A stretch of 64,000 nucleotides of DNA from Rhodobacter capsulatus (GTDB lineage: Bacteria; Pseudomonadota; Alphaproteobacteria; Rhodobacterales; Rhodobacteraceae). Below, in pieces: positions 44,249-53,529 of this stretch. The translations under genes were made by a program, and so were the position numbers. The stretch is from NCBI RefSeq assembly GCF_005144475.1, contig NZ_SWJZ01000017.1, positions 48,655-112,654 on the forward strand. Reading direction: 5' to 3'. Positions within the stretch are counted from its first letter, which is position 1; each line of letters opens with the position of its first letter. The notes under the pieces were generated by a model that was given only the letters and a program-made list of their open reading frames with translations, had not been told where the DNA came from and ran no database searches.

Positions 44249-45760
44249 TCATGCGATGTCGAAAACCACGCCCTGCGCCAGGGGCAGCTCGCGGGAATAG
44301 TTGATGGTGTTGGTGGCGCGGCGCATGTAGCCCTTCCAGGCGTCCGAGCCGCTTTCGCGCCCGCCGCCGGTTTCCTTTTCACCGCCGAAGGCGCCGCCGA
44401 TCTCGGCGCCCGAGGTGCCGATGTTGACGTTCGCAATGCCGCAATCCGACCCCGCAGCCGAAAGGAACAGCTCCATTTCGCGCAGATCAAGGGTGAAGAT
44501 CGACGACGACAGCCCCGCCGCCACCGCATTATGGTCCTCGATCACCGCCTCGAGGCTGGAAAACCGCATCACATAAAGGATCGGCGCGAAGGTTTCCTCC
44601 AGCACCGGGCCGATCTGCGCCTGCATCTCGACCAAAGCCGGACGGACGTAATAGGCCGTGTCAGGGCCGCAAGCGACGCGGGTGCCGCCATGCACGATGC
44701 CCCCCGCGGCGCGGGCGGCATCCAGCGCCGCCTGCATCGCGTCAAAGCTGGCGCGGTCGATCAGCGGGCCGACAAGCGCCTGCGTTTCCAACGGGTTGCC
44801 GACCGAAACCGAGGCATAGGCGCGCATCAGCCGGGGCATCAGCGCGTCATGGATGCTGTCATGCACGAACAATCGGCGCAGCGTCGTGCAGCGCTGCCCC
44901 GCCGTGCCCATGGCGCCAAAGGCCACGGCGCGCAGGGTCATGTCCAGATCGGCCGAGGCGCAGACGATGCCCGCATTGTTGCCGCCCAGTTCCAGGATCG
45001 AGCGGCCGAACCGCGCCGCCACTTTCGGGCCGACGATCCGCCCCATCCGGGTCGAGCCGGTGGCGGAAATCAGCGCCACGTTCGGGCTTTCGACAAGGGC
45101 GTCGCCGACCTCCGGCCCGCCGATCAAGAGCTGCGCCAGACCCTCGGGCGCGGCGCCGAAGCGGGTGATCGCATGGGTCAGCACCGCCTGCGCCGCAAGC
45201 GCGGTCAGCGGCGTCTTTTCGGACGGCTTCCAAAGCACCGGATTGCCGCAGACCAGCGCCAGGGCGGTGTTCCAGGCCCAGACCGCGACGGGAAAGTTGA
45301 AGGCCGAAATCACGCCGACGACGCCCAGCGGGTGCCAGCTTTCCATCATCCGATGCCCCGGCCGCTCGGTCGCGATGGTCAGCCCGTAAAGCTGGCGCGA
45401 AAGACCGACGGCGAAGTCGCAGATGTCGATCATCTCCTGCACCTCGCCCAGCCCCTCGGACAGGGTCTTGCCCGCCTCGATCGCGACGAGACGGCCCAGA
45501 TCGGCCTTGGCGGCGCGCAATTCCTCGGCCCAGAGCCGGACGAGTTCACCGCGTTTCGGCGCGGGCACCAGCCGCCAGCTGCGAAAGGCGGTGGCGGCGC
45601 GGCCGATCGCGGCGGCGGTGGTCTTGGGCGTCTCGGGCGTCAGCGCACCGATCTGCGCGCCGGTCAGCGGCGAGAAACTGGCCATCGGCCCGCCCAGATG
45701 GGCAGAGGCGGGAACGCCAAGGCGGGAAAGCAGGGTCCGGGTCTCGTCGCGCAGCGTCAT
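44249..45760 (-). CDS. amaB: Antiquitin-type aldehyde dehydrogenase (L-piperidine-6-carboxylate / aminoadipate-semialdehyde dehydrogenase)
   Basis: The 503-residue enzyme is of the ALDH7 type: GVVGVISAFNFPVAVWAWN, GNPVLWKPSEKTPL, SATGSTRMG, Glu257 in SILELGGNNAGIV, and catalytic Cys291 in GTAGQRCTTLRRL. The C-terminal segment NIGTSGAEIGGAFGGEKETG is the aminoadipate-semialdehyde signature of antiquitins. It converts piperidine-6-carboxylate/aminoadipate semialdehyde to 2-aminoadipate in lysine or pipecolate breakdown. The presence of an amaA-like oxidase in the same operon supports this assignment. Confidence 0.9.
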   Translation of the reverse strand: MTLRDETRTLLSRLGVPASAHLGGPMASFSPLTGAQIGALTPETPKTTAAAIGRAATAFRSWRLVPAPKRGELVRLWAEELRAAKADLGRLVAIEAGKTLSEGLGEVQEMIDICDFAVGLSRQLYGLTIATERPGHRMMESWHPLGVVGVISAFNFPVAVWAWNTALALVCGNPVLWKPSEKTPLTALAAQAVLTHAITRFGAAPEGLAQLLIGGPEVGDALVESPNVALISATGSTRMGRIVGPKVAARFGRSILELGGNNAGIVCASADLDMTLRAVAFGAMGTAGQRCTTLRRLFVHDSIHDALMPRLMRAYASVSVGNPLETQALVGPLIDRASFDAMQAALDAARAAGGIVHGGTRVACGPDTAYYVRPALVEMQAQIGPVLEETFAPILYVMRFSSLEAVIEDHNAVAAGLSSSIFTLDLREMELFLSAAGSDCGIANVNIGTSGAEIGGAFGGEKETGGGRESGSDAWKGYMRRATNTINYSRELPLAQGVVFDIA

Positions 45761-45777
45761 CGGGCGTCCTTTTCGGG

Positions 45778-47208
45778 TCAGTCGAAGCTGTAAACAAGGC
45801 CGACGACCAGCGCCGCGGCGGCCATCAGTCCAAGGGTGAAGCGCAGGTTCAGCGCAAATGTGACGCGCTGCGGCGTGACGCCGAGTTCGCGCCCGGTGAT
45901 GATCGACATCGCCGAGATGGGCGAGGCGGCGATGGCCAGCGCCCAGGCGAAAAGCAGGGCAAGACCAAGCGCATAGGGGTGATCGGCGCCAACCGGCCCG
46001 GCGCCGAAAAGGCTGGCCGCCATGATCATCACGATGGTGTGCGGGATCATCACCGCGCCGACGGCCGGGATGACGACAAGGCAGGCCAGGATCACCGCAA
46101 GCGCGGGCAGCCGACCGCCCGCGATCAGCGCGTCGATCCCCGCCGCCTGTGCCGCCGCCGCGACGGCCGCGCCGATCACCGCCGCGGCCAGAAAGATCGT
46201 GCTTTCGGTCGCCATCCCCTCGGAGGCGGCGGAAAGCCGGGTCAGGGCGCCGTCCGGGCCCGCCCCGCGCAGCCCCGGCTCCAGCCGCGGCCAGAGCGCG
46301 GCGAGAAGCGGCAGCACCAGACAGGCGGCAATCAGGAAACTGACATCAAGCAGCCGATGCGCCGCGAGGGTCAGCGCGATCAGCCCGGCGATGGCGGCCA
46401 GCACCAGCGCCAGCGCCCGGCCGGCGCCTGCGGGGGCGGGGTCGTGCGGGCGCGGACCTTGCGGAACGGCGGTGGCGGCGGCGTCCAGCAGCGCGGCGGC
46501 CAGCGACAGGACGGCGACAATGCCAAAGGCGAGGCCGAAGAAGCGCACCGGATCGAGCGTCGGGATGGCACTTGTGACGATGGCAAAGCCAAGCCCGATC
46601 GGGGACCAGACCGTCATCAGCAGCGTGCCGCGCAGCGCCGCAAGCGTCATCGCGCCCGTGTCGATGCCGCGCTTGCCCGCCGCCTTGCGCGCCGCATCAT
46701 GGTTGCGCGCGATGTCGGACATCATCCCGATGGTGCCGATGTTGAACAGCACCGAAATCCCCTGCGCGCCAAGCGACACGGCAAAGACCCGGGCGCGGGC
46801 GGAATGGGCGAAAAGCCCCTCGGCCGCGCGGGCGATCAGCTGCGAGCGCCGCACCGGGGCGCGGATCAGCCCGAGCGCGGTCAGAAAGGCGGAAAAGGCG
46901 GTGCCCTGCATCAGCGCCGCCTGCATCGCGGGCAGGGCCTTGGGCAGAAAGACCGCAACGGTCAGCGTGGCCAGAAAGGCGCCCGCCAGAAACACCTGCG
47001 CGATGCGCGAGACGCGGGGCAGGCGCACCAGCGCCAGAACGATGGCGGTGATCGCCGAAAGCGCCAGGAGCCCCCCTGCCCCCGGCAGCCAGGCCCCGCC
47101 GATCCGGCCCGCGACAAGGCTGAAAAGCAGCACAAGCGCCAGCACGCCTGCGGCGGCCATCGTGGTTTGCGCGCCGAAGGGCAGGCGAAAACGGGGGGGG
47201 ATGGGCAT
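45778..47208 (-). CDS. Multi-pass membrane protein, putative transporter of the pipecolate/lysine operon
   Basis: The product is about 476 residues with 10-12 hydrophobic segments. The central soluble parts are short. Segments such as SVLFNIGTIGMMSDIARNHD, LLMTVWSPIGLGFAIVTSAI and two internal helix-break regions are reminiscent of ion-transporter/tricarboxylate-type permeases, but I cannot place it in a named family. The ATG at 47208 is preferred because TGAGGA lies six bases before it; an ATG at 47214 would leave no space. It is placed between the amaA-like and amaB-like genes, so import of pipecolate or lysine is the natural guess. Confidence 0.8.
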   Translation of the reverse strand: MPIPPRFRLPFGAQTTMAAAGVLALVLLFSLVAGRIGGAWLPGAGGLLALSAITAIVLALVRLPRVSRIAQVFLAGAFLATLTVAVFLPKALPAMQAALMQGTAFSAFLTALGLIRAPVRRSQLIARAAEGLFAHSARARVFAVSLGAQGISVLFNIGTIGMMSDIARNHDAARKAAGKRGIDTGAMTLAALRGTLLMTVWSPIGLGFAIVTSAIPTLDPVRFFGLAFGIVAVLSLAAALLDAAATAVPQGPRPHDPAPAGAGRALALVLAAIAGLIALTLAAHRLLDVSFLIAACLVLPLLAALWPRLEPGLRGAGPDGALTRLSAASEGMATESTIFLAAAVIGAAVAAAAQAAGIDALIAGGRLPALAVILACLVVIPAVGAVMIPHTIVMIMAASLFGAGPVGADHPYALGLALLFAWALAIAASPISAMSIITGRELGVTPQRVTFALNLRFTLGLMAAAALVVGLVYSFD

Positions 47209-47217
47209 CGTCATTCC

Positions 47218-48501
47218 TCAGATCCGGTCGGCCAGCAGATGCGCCGCCGCCGCGCCGATGCTGTATCCGGCCTCGTGAGCCAGGCGCAACGGCGCCGGGG
47301 TCACGGGGCGGACGGGCAAGGGCATCGCCTCGATCGCCCGCGCGCCCAGCACATGTTCGGCCAAAGCCTTGCCGAAGACAGTGCCGGGGGCGATGCCGCG
47401 GCCGTTGTACCCCGCGATCGCCAAAGCGTTTTTCCCCAGCAGATGCAGGCGCGGCAGGGCGTCGGCGGTCATCCCGATACGGCCGAACCAGTCGCTTTCA
47501 AAGCCGATGCCGCTCAGCTGCGGAAAGATCCGGTGCAGCGCCCGCAAGGCCCAGGCGCGGTGGATGGCCCGATCCGCCGCCCCCAGCCGCCCGACCGAGC
47601 CGAAGACCAGCCGCCCCGCCGCATCCATGCGAAAGGACGACAGCACCGCGCGGGTGTCCCAGCAGCCCTCGCCCCCGGGCAAGATCCCGGCACGGATCGC
47701 TTCGGGCAAGGGCGGCGTCGCCATGTTGAAATAGGGCAGCGCCACCTGTTCGCGGCGCAGCCCGGCAAACAGCGCGCCGGTATAGGCGTCGGTGGCGACG
47801 ATCAGCGCCGCCGCCTGCACCCGGCCCTCGGGCGTGGTGACGCACCAGCCCGCGCCCTGCGGCCTGGCGCTTGCCGCCGGGCTTTCGGTGCAGATCCGCG
47901 CTCCCGCCGCCAGCGCCGCCCGCGCCAGCCCGCGCACATAGGCCAGCGGCTGGATCGTGCCCGCGCGCCGGTCCAGCAGCGCCCCCGCATAGCGCCCGCC
48001 GCCCAGCCGCCGCGCCGTTTCGACCGCGTCCAGCACCTCGACCGGGGCGCCCCGCGCCGCCCATTGCCGGGCGCGTTCGGTGATCTCGGCCAGCCCTGCG
48101 GCGCCGACGGCGCAATGCAGCGTGCCATGCGCGACCGCCTCGCAATCGATCGCGTGACGGCGCACCAGCGCGAAAACCTCGGCCGGGGCCGCGCCCAGAA
48201 ACTCCAGCAGCCGCGGCCCCCAGACCGGACCCAGCGCCTGCGGCATCGCCTCGGGCATCACCCACATGCCCGCATTGACCAGCCCGACATTGCGCCCCGA
48301 GGCGCCAAAGCCGATCTGCGCGGCCTCCAGCACCAGAACGGACTTGCCCGCCTCGGCCAGATGCAGCGCGGCGGAAAGCCCGGTGAAGCCCGCGCCGATC
48401 ACCACCACATCGGCCTCGGCCGCGCCAGACAGCGGCGCGGTCTCCGGCGCTTGCGGCGCCGAGACTTCCCAAAGACCATGCGAGCGGGGATCGTTGCGCA
48501 T
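47218..48501 (-). CDS. amaA: FAD-dependent oxidoreductase, AmaA-like (L-pipecolate oxidase)
   Basis: The 427-residue flavoprotein has VVVIGAGFTGLSAALHLAEAG, LEAAQIGFGASGRNVGLVNAGMW and GYNGRGIAPGTVFGKALAE. Length (AmaA of Pseudomonas putida has about 428 residues) and the neighbouring antiquitin dehydrogenase and divergent LysR gene match the amaA-amaB arrangement known there. It would oxidise L-pipecolate to piperideine-6-carboxylate. Related gamma-glutamylputrescine oxidases are the main alternative. AGGAAGG precedes the ATG at 48501. Confidence 0.8.
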   Translation of the reverse strand: MRNDPRSHGLWEVSAPQAPETAPLSGAAEADVVVIGAGFTGLSAALHLAEAGKSVLVLEAAQIGFGASGRNVGLVNAGMWVMPEAMPQALGPVWGPRLLEFLGAAPAEVFALVRRHAIDCEAVAHGTLHCAVGAAGLAEITERARQWAARGAPVEVLDAVETARRLGGGRYAGALLDRRAGTIQPLAYVRGLARAALAAGARICTESPAASARPQGAGWCVTTPEGRVQAAALIVATDAYTGALFAGLRREQVALPYFNMATPPLPEAIRAGILPGGEGCWDTRAVLSSFRMDAAGRLVFGSVGRLGAADRAIHRAWALRALHRIFPQLSGIGFESDWFGRIGMTADALPRLHLLGKNALAIAGYNGRGIAPGTVFGKALAEHVLGARAIEAMPLPVRPVTPAPLRLAHEAGYSIGAAAAHLLADRI

Positions 48502-48578
48502 CAAACCTTCCTGCGGGGGCCGTCCCCGCCCCTTCCTGCCCGGTTTTGCGCGCCAAGGCCAATTCGCGATGCGTCTCA

Positions 48579-48601
48579 GGTCATTCCGTTTCGGAATGAC
48601 C
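48579..48601. promoter_or_regulatory. Perfect 10-bp palindrome in the LysR/amaA divergent region
   Basis: GGTCATTCCG and CGGAATGACC are separated by TTT. It lies 78 bases before each start, midway between the divergent genes, as expected for a LysR-type binding site, although classic T-N11-A spacing is not obvious. Confidence 0.6.
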
Positions 48602-48679
48602 CGGAGGGACGGGCAGACGCGAAAAAGGCTTGTCGCACCGGGCGGAACGCGCAAGGAAGGGGCGACACCGGAGGGAAAG

Positions 48680-49627
48680 ATGAAGACCCCGCGCCGTTTC
48701 CTGCCCTCGATCTCGCTGTTGCAGGCCTTCGAGACCGCCGCGCGCACGCAAAGCATCACCGCGGCGGCGGCAGAGCTGTCGCTGACGCAAAGCGCGGTGT
48801 CGCGGCAGATCCGGGCGCTGGAGACGCAGCTGGGCACCGAGCTGTTCCACCGCGAACGCCAGACGATCCGGCTGACGCAGGGCGGCGAAGCCTATGCGCG
48901 CGAGATCCGGGCGGCGCTGCAGAAGATCTCCACCGCCTCGCTGACGCTGCGCGCCAATCCGGGCGGCGGCACGCTGACGCTGGCGATCCTGCCCACCTTC
49001 GGCACGCGCTGGCTGGCGCCGCGGCTGCCCGATTTCCTTGCCGCCCATCCGGGGATCACGCTGAACCTTGTGACCCGGCTGACGCAGTTCGATTTCGCCG
49101 CCGAGGCCGTCGATGCCGCGATCCATTTCGGCGCGCCGGACTGGCCGGGGGCAGAATGCACCTGGCTGCGCGGCGAACATGTGGTGCCCGCCTGCGCCCC
49201 CGATCTGGCGGCGCGGCTGAAGTTCGCGACGCTTGAAGACCTGCGCGCGGCGCCGCTGCTGCATCTGACCTCGCGCCCGGATGCCTGGGAAAAGTTCTTC
49301 GATCGCGCGGGGATGGCGCCGCAGCGGCTGCACGGGATGCTGTTTGACCAGTTCGCCACCGTGGCGCAGGCGGCGATGGTGGGGCTGGGCGTCGCGCTTT
49401 TGCCCGAGTTCCTGATCGAGGACGAGATCGCCTCGGGGCGGCTTCTGGTGCCGCTGCAGGCGCGGATGCGCTCGGACGAGGCCTATTATCTGTGCGCCCC
49501 GCGCGGGCGGGGGCCGCATCGGCCGCTGCAGGCGTTCCGCGACTGGCTGTGCCGCGTGGCGGCGGCGGCAGAGGCGGCGGAAGCGGCCCGGCGGCAAGCC
49601 CGTCCCGCCCGCCCCGCGCCAGATTGA
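48680..49627 (+). CDS. LysR-family transcriptional regulator
   Basis: The 315-residue regulator has the N-terminal HTH SITAAAAELSLTQSAVSRQIRALETQLG and substrate-binding domain segments LAILPTFGTRWLAPRLPDF and VGLGVALLPEFLIEDEI. This resembles the GcvA subgroup. GGAGGG precedes the ATG at 48680. Divergent orientation to the amaA-like operon indicates it controls that operon, with pipecolate or aminoadipate as a possible co-inducer. The C-terminal 20 residues are an Ala/Arg-rich tail. Confidence 0.93.
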   Translation: MKTPRRFLPSISLLQAFETAARTQSITAAAAELSLTQSAVSRQIRALETQLGTELFHRERQTIRLTQGGEAYAREIRAALQKISTASLTLRANPGGGTLTLAILPTFGTRWLAPRLPDFLAAHPGITLNLVTRLTQFDFAAEAVDAAIHFGAPDWPGAECTWLRGEHVVPACAPDLAARLKFATLEDLRAAPLLHLTSRPDAWEKFFDRAGMAPQRLHGMLFDQFATVAQAAMVGLGVALLPEFLIEDEIASGRLLVPLQARMRSDEAYYLCAPRGRGPHRPLQAFRDWLCRVAAAAEAAEAARRQARPARPAPD

Positions 49628-49659
49628 CGCAGCGGCGCGGCAGGGTTAAGGCTGCGCGC

Positions 49660-50043
49660 ATGACGCCGTTTGTCTCGGGATCCTTGCGCGCGGCCGCCCT
49701 TTGGATGGCGGCTTTCGGGCTGTTTTGCGCGACGCTTCTGCCCGCCTCGGTGATGCCGCTGCGCGCGGCCGATGCGGCGATGCGGCTGGTGCTGTGCACC
49801 GGGAACGGCCCCGTCGTCCTGATGACCGCGGACAAGCCCCTCGCCCCCGGCGCGGGCGAAGGCCGCTGCAAATGGGCCTGCTGTCACGCGCTTGCCACCG
49901 GCTGCGACCGCGCCGCGGCGGCGCCGCGCCCGATCCCCGCGGGACGGCTGTCCCGCCTTGCCCCGCCGCCGCAGATCCTGCGCACGGCCCGCGTCACCGG
50001 CCTGCCCCCGGCGACCGGACCGCCTTCGACCAGGCTGAGCTGA
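49660..50043 (+). CDS. Small cysteine-rich protein, DUF2946-like
   Basis: The 127-residue product has one N-terminal hydrophobic segment (AAALWMAAFGLFCATLLPASV) and then cysteines in LVLCTGNG and CKWACCHALATGC, the pattern of DUF2946 proteins. The rest is proline/arginine-rich. The family often sits beside copper or iron uptake genes. It lies 30 bases ahead of the PepSY gene and is probably co-transcribed with it. Start choice is uncertain. Confidence 0.65.
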   Translation: MTPFVSGSLRAAALWMAAFGLFCATLLPASVMPLRAADAAMRLVLCTGNGPVVLMTADKPLAPGAGEGRCKWACCHALATGCDRAAAAPRPIPAGRLSRLAPPPQILRTARVTGLPPATGPPSTRLS

Positions 50044-50072
50044 TCAACCTCACCTCGCTCGAAGGACATGTC

Positions 50073-51491
50073 ATGAGCAAACTTTCCCCGGGGGCGCAGG
50101 CCTCCGAGACGCCGTCGCGCGTCAACGGCCCCTATTTCACCGCATGGCGCTGGCATTTCTACGCCGGTCTCTATGTCATCCCGTTCCTGATGATGCTCGC
50201 GATCAGCGGCGCGCTGATGGTCTGGTTCACCGCCATCGCGCCCGAATATGGCGAGCGCCTCGCCGTCACGCCCGCGGCCACGGCACAATCCGTCAGCGCG
50301 CAGGTGGCGGCGGCCGAGGCCGCCCATCCGGGCAGCCATGCCGACAAATACATCGCCCCGCATGACGCCAGGACCCCGGCCATCGTCCGGGTGCAGGATG
50401 CGGGCACGGCGCGGATGCTGGCGGTGGACCCCTACAGCGGCGCGGTGCTGGCCGACCGGACCGAGGCGGGCACCTGGAACGACTGGCTGACGCACCTGCA
50501 TGGCGAGCTCCTCTGGGGCGACAACGGCGGGCCGGGCGATGCGCTGATCGAGATCGCGGCAAGCCTTGGCATGGTGATGCTGGTGAGCGGGCTTTATCTG
50601 TCGTGGCCGCGCAACGGCACGCCCTGGCGGGCGGTGTTCCTGCCCGATCTGCGGGCGCGCGGCCGCAAGTTCTGGAAATCGCTGCATCTGACGACCGGGG
50701 TCTGGGTCTCGCTGCTGCTGGTCTTCTTCCTGCTGACGGGGCTTTCCTGGGCCGGGATCTGGGGCGGCAAGCTGGTGCAGCCCTGGTCCAGCTTTCCCGC
50801 CGCGAAATGGGAGGCGGTGCCGCTGTCGGACGAGACCCATGCCGCGATGAACCACACCGCGCGCGAGGAAGTGCCCTGGACGCTTGAACTGACGCCGATG
50901 CCGCGTTCGGGCTCGCAGGCGGGGGCGCAGCTTTTGCCGCATGGCACGCCCGTCACCTTCGAGACGGTGATGGCGGGGGCACGCGCGCTTGGCTTTGCGG
51001 CCCGGGTGCAGGTCAGCGCGCCCGCCGATGGCACCGGCGTCTGGACGCTCTCGCGCGATTCCATGAGCTATGACAGCCCGGACCCGACCGCCGACCGCAC
51101 CGTGCATGTCGACCAGTATACCGGCAAGATCCTCGCCGATGTGCGCTTTGCCGATTACCCGTTGATGGGCAAGGCGATGGCGGTGGGCATCGCGCTGCAC
51201 GAAGGCCAGATGGGGCTTTGGAACATCGTCCTGAACCTCGCCGTCTGCGGCGCCTTCGTGCTGAGCTGCGTCGCGGGCACGGTGTTGTGGTGGAAGCGCC
51301 GCCCGGTCGCGGCGGGCCGTCTGGCCGCCCCGCCCCGCGCCCCGGAGGGGCCGCTGTGGAAAGGCGGGCTGATCGTCGCCGCGATCGTCGCCCTGGCCTT
51401 CCCGCTGGCGGGGGCGGCGATCCTCGCGGTCTTGCTGCTCGATGCGCTGGTGCTGCGCCACCTGCCCGGCCTGAAACGCGTCCTGTCCTGA
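50073..51491 (+). CDS. PepSY-associated TM domain protein
   Basis: The 472-residue inner-membrane protein has TM1 around WHFYAGLYVIPFLMMLAISGALMVW, PepSY-like periplasmic parts, HLHGELLWGDNGGPGDALIE, TM2/TM3 and a C-terminal TM pair. The W(H)FYAGL and H...G patterns with His residues in TM segments are typical of the family found with siderophore or copper systems. AAGGACATG precedes the ATG. It is followed by a hairpin terminator. Confidence 0.85.
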   Translation: MSKLSPGAQASETPSRVNGPYFTAWRWHFYAGLYVIPFLMMLAISGALMVWFTAIAPEYGERLAVTPAATAQSVSAQVAAAEAAHPGSHADKYIAPHDARTPAIVRVQDAGTARMLAVDPYSGAVLADRTEAGTWNDWLTHLHGELLWGDNGGPGDALIEIAASLGMVMLVSGLYLSWPRNGTPWRAVFLPDLRARGRKFWKSLHLTTGVWVSLLLVFFLLTGLSWAGIWGGKLVQPWSSFPAAKWEAVPLSDETHAAMNHTAREEVPWTLELTPMPRSGSQAGAQLLPHGTPVTFETVMAGARALGFAARVQVSAPADGTGVWTLSRDSMSYDSPDPTADRTVHVDQYTGKILADVRFADYPLMGKAMAVGIALHEGQMGLWNIVLNLAVCGAFVLSCVAGTVLWWKRRPVAAGRLAAPPRAPEGPLWKGGLIVAAIVALAFPLAGAAILAVLLLDALVLRHLPGLKRVLS

Positions 51492-51497
51492 CAGGAT

Positions 51498-51527
51498 CTG
51501 CCGCCCCGGAGCCTTCCGGGGCGGCAG
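51498..51527 (+). terminator. Hairpin after the PepSY gene
   Basis: CTGCCGCCCCGGA pairs with TCCGGGGCGGCAG around a short loop; there is no strong T-run. Confidence 0.65.
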
Positions 51528-51608
51528 GATCGCAGCGCGTGCTTGTCATGTGCCCGGCGCCGTGCTTTCAAATTGGCAACGCCCCTCACGCCAGCGAAAG
51601 CCCGACCC

Positions 51609-53255
51609 ATGCCCCCCTTGCGCCTCAACATCCGTTACCTCCCCTTCGCGGCGGCGCTGCTCTTGACGCTGATCTTCGGGATCGTGCTGCTGATCGTGCC
51701 GCAGCTTTGGGTGCTGGCCGTCTTCGTGATCCTGGCGGGGCTGAGCCTGCTTGGGCTTTACGACCTGCGCCAGCGCCGCCACGCGATCTTGCGCAACTAT
51801 CCGGTGATCGGCCATCTGCGCTACATGATCGAAAGCGTCGGCCCCGAGTTCCGGCAGTATTTCTTTGAATCCGACCGGGACGAGGTGCCCTTCAGCCGGC
51901 AGACCCGCGTTCTTGTCTATCAGCGCGCCAAGGGGGTCGAGGACAAGCGCCCCTTCGGCACGGTCGAATCCGTCTATGCCTCGGGCTTCAACTGGCTGAC
52001 GCATTCGATCGTGCCGAAAACCATCAAGGACACCGATTTCCGCGTCCGCATCGGCGGGCCGGACTGCGCCCAGCCCTATGACGCCTCGGTCTACAACATC
52101 TCGGCGATGAGCTTCGGCGCGCTCTCGGCCAATGCGATCTCGGCGCTGAACCGGGGCGCGAAACTGGGCGGCTTTGCCCATGACACCGGCGAGGGCGGGA
52201 TCAGCCGCTACCACCGCGAGGGCGGCGGCGATCTGGTCTATCAGGTGGCGTCGGGCTATTTCGGCTGCCGCAACGACGACGGCAGCTTCTCGCCCGGGAA
52301 ATTCGCCGCCCAGGCCCGCGATCCGCAGATCAAGATGATCGAGATCAAGCTGAGCCAGGGCGCCAAGCCCGGCCATGGCGGCATGCTGCCCGCGTCCAAG
52401 ATCTCGCCCGAGATCGCCGAGGCGCGGGGGATCCCGATGGGGCGCGATTGCGTGTCGCCCGCGGCGCATTCGGCGTTTTCGACGCCCCTGGAATTCATGG
52501 CCTTCATCCGGCAGCTGCGCGAGTTGTCGGGGGGCAAGCCGGTGGGGTTCAAGCTCTGCATCGGGCATCGGCGCGAATTCATGTGTCTGGTCAAGGCGAT
52601 GCTGGAAACCGGCACGACGCCCGATTTCATCGTCGTCGATGGCAAGGAGGGCGGCACCGGGGCGGCGCCCCTGGAATTCGTCAACCGCGTCGGCATGCCG
52701 ATGCTCGAGGGGCTGCATTTCGTGCACAACCTGCTGCGCGGCGCCGGGCTGCGGGACCGCATCCGCATCGGCGCGGCGGGCAAGATCGTCTCGGCCTATG
52801 ACATCGCGCGGGCGATGGCGCTGGGCGCGGACTGGTGCAATTCGGCGCGCGGCTACATGTTCGCGATCGGCTGCATTCAGGCGCAATCCTGCCATACGAA
52901 CCGCTGCCCCGCGGGCATCGCGACGCAGGATCCGCGGCGGATGCGGGCGCTAGATGTCACCGACAAGACCCAGCGCGTCGCGCGGTTTCACCGCAACACG
53001 CTGAAGGCGCTGGGCGAGCTGGTGGGGGCGGCCGGGCTCTCGCATCCCTCCGAATTCCTGCCCTATCACTTCATGTTCCGCGAAAAGGACAATGCGTTTC
53101 AGGATGGCAACGAAGTCTTCGAGGATCTGCCCGAGGGCTTCTTGCTGACCGGCTCGACCCACCCCGATCTGCAGGCCTGGCTGGACCGCTGGAACCGCGC
53201 CTCGGCCGAGACGTTCGAGCCGCTCAGGATGCCGAAAAGCCGCTTCGCCTCGTGA
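51609..53255 (+). CDS. Membrane-anchored FMN-binding glutamate-synthase-family protein
   Basis: The product has two N-terminal TM segments (about residues 9-27 and 30-46) followed by a GltB central/FMN domain: MSFGALSANAISALNRGAKLGG, NTGEGGIS-like HDTGEGGISRYH, IKLSQGAKPGHGGMLP, VDGKEGGTGAAPLEF and GAAGKIVSAYDIARAMALGA. The cysteine set in CIQAQSCHTNRCPAGIATQDP matches the 3Fe-4S ligands of glutamate synthase. It has no glutamine amidotransferase domain, so it is not a complete glutamate synthase. Its substrate is unknown. Length 548, stand-alone. Confidence 0.9.
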   Translation: MPPLRLNIRYLPFAAALLLTLIFGIVLLIVPQLWVLAVFVILAGLSLLGLYDLRQRRHAILRNYPVIGHLRYMIESVGPEFRQYFFESDRDEVPFSRQTRVLVYQRAKGVEDKRPFGTVESVYASGFNWLTHSIVPKTIKDTDFRVRIGGPDCAQPYDASVYNISAMSFGALSANAISALNRGAKLGGFAHDTGEGGISRYHREGGGDLVYQVASGYFGCRNDDGSFSPGKFAAQARDPQIKMIEIKLSQGAKPGHGGMLPASKISPEIAEARGIPMGRDCVSPAAHSAFSTPLEFMAFIRQLRELSGGKPVGFKLCIGHRREFMCLVKAMLETGTTPDFIVVDGKEGGTGAAPLEFVNRVGMPMLEGLHFVHNLLRGAGLRDRIRIGAAGKIVSAYDIARAMALGADWCNSARGYMFAIGCIQAQSCHTNRCPAGIATQDPRRMRALDVTDKTQRVARFHRNTLKALGELVGAAGLSHPSEFLPYHFMFREKDNAFQDGNEVFEDLPEGFLLTGSTHPDLQAWLDRWNRASAETFEPLRMPKSRFAS

Positions 53256-53529
53256 GACGCCGGGACGGCGCGGGCCGGTCGGGGGGCGGTCAAGAATTTT
53301 GTCGACAGCGCGCGCGGGGATGGGGTAGTCAGCTCTGACACAGAGAGATTGGACCGTGGCAGGCCCCCGCATGCGATGGTCAGCCTCAGGGCATGGACCG
53401 GGGCCGATCCTGTGATTGTGCTTGGTGCAAGGCCCTCAGATCGAGCTGAAGGCAATCCGGGAATGCCGTGGCCCTTTGCCGGGTTTCAGATGGCGCCTCT
53501 GTGAATGAATGGGAAACAGGGACTGAACT
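53256..53529. other. Intergenic region before the pyruvyl transferase gene
   Basis: About 270 bases without a credible gene. Short palindromic pieces are present (AGCTCTGACACAGAGA), but no clear operator or RNA structure was recognised. A promoter for the downstream gene is expected here. Confidence 0.4.
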
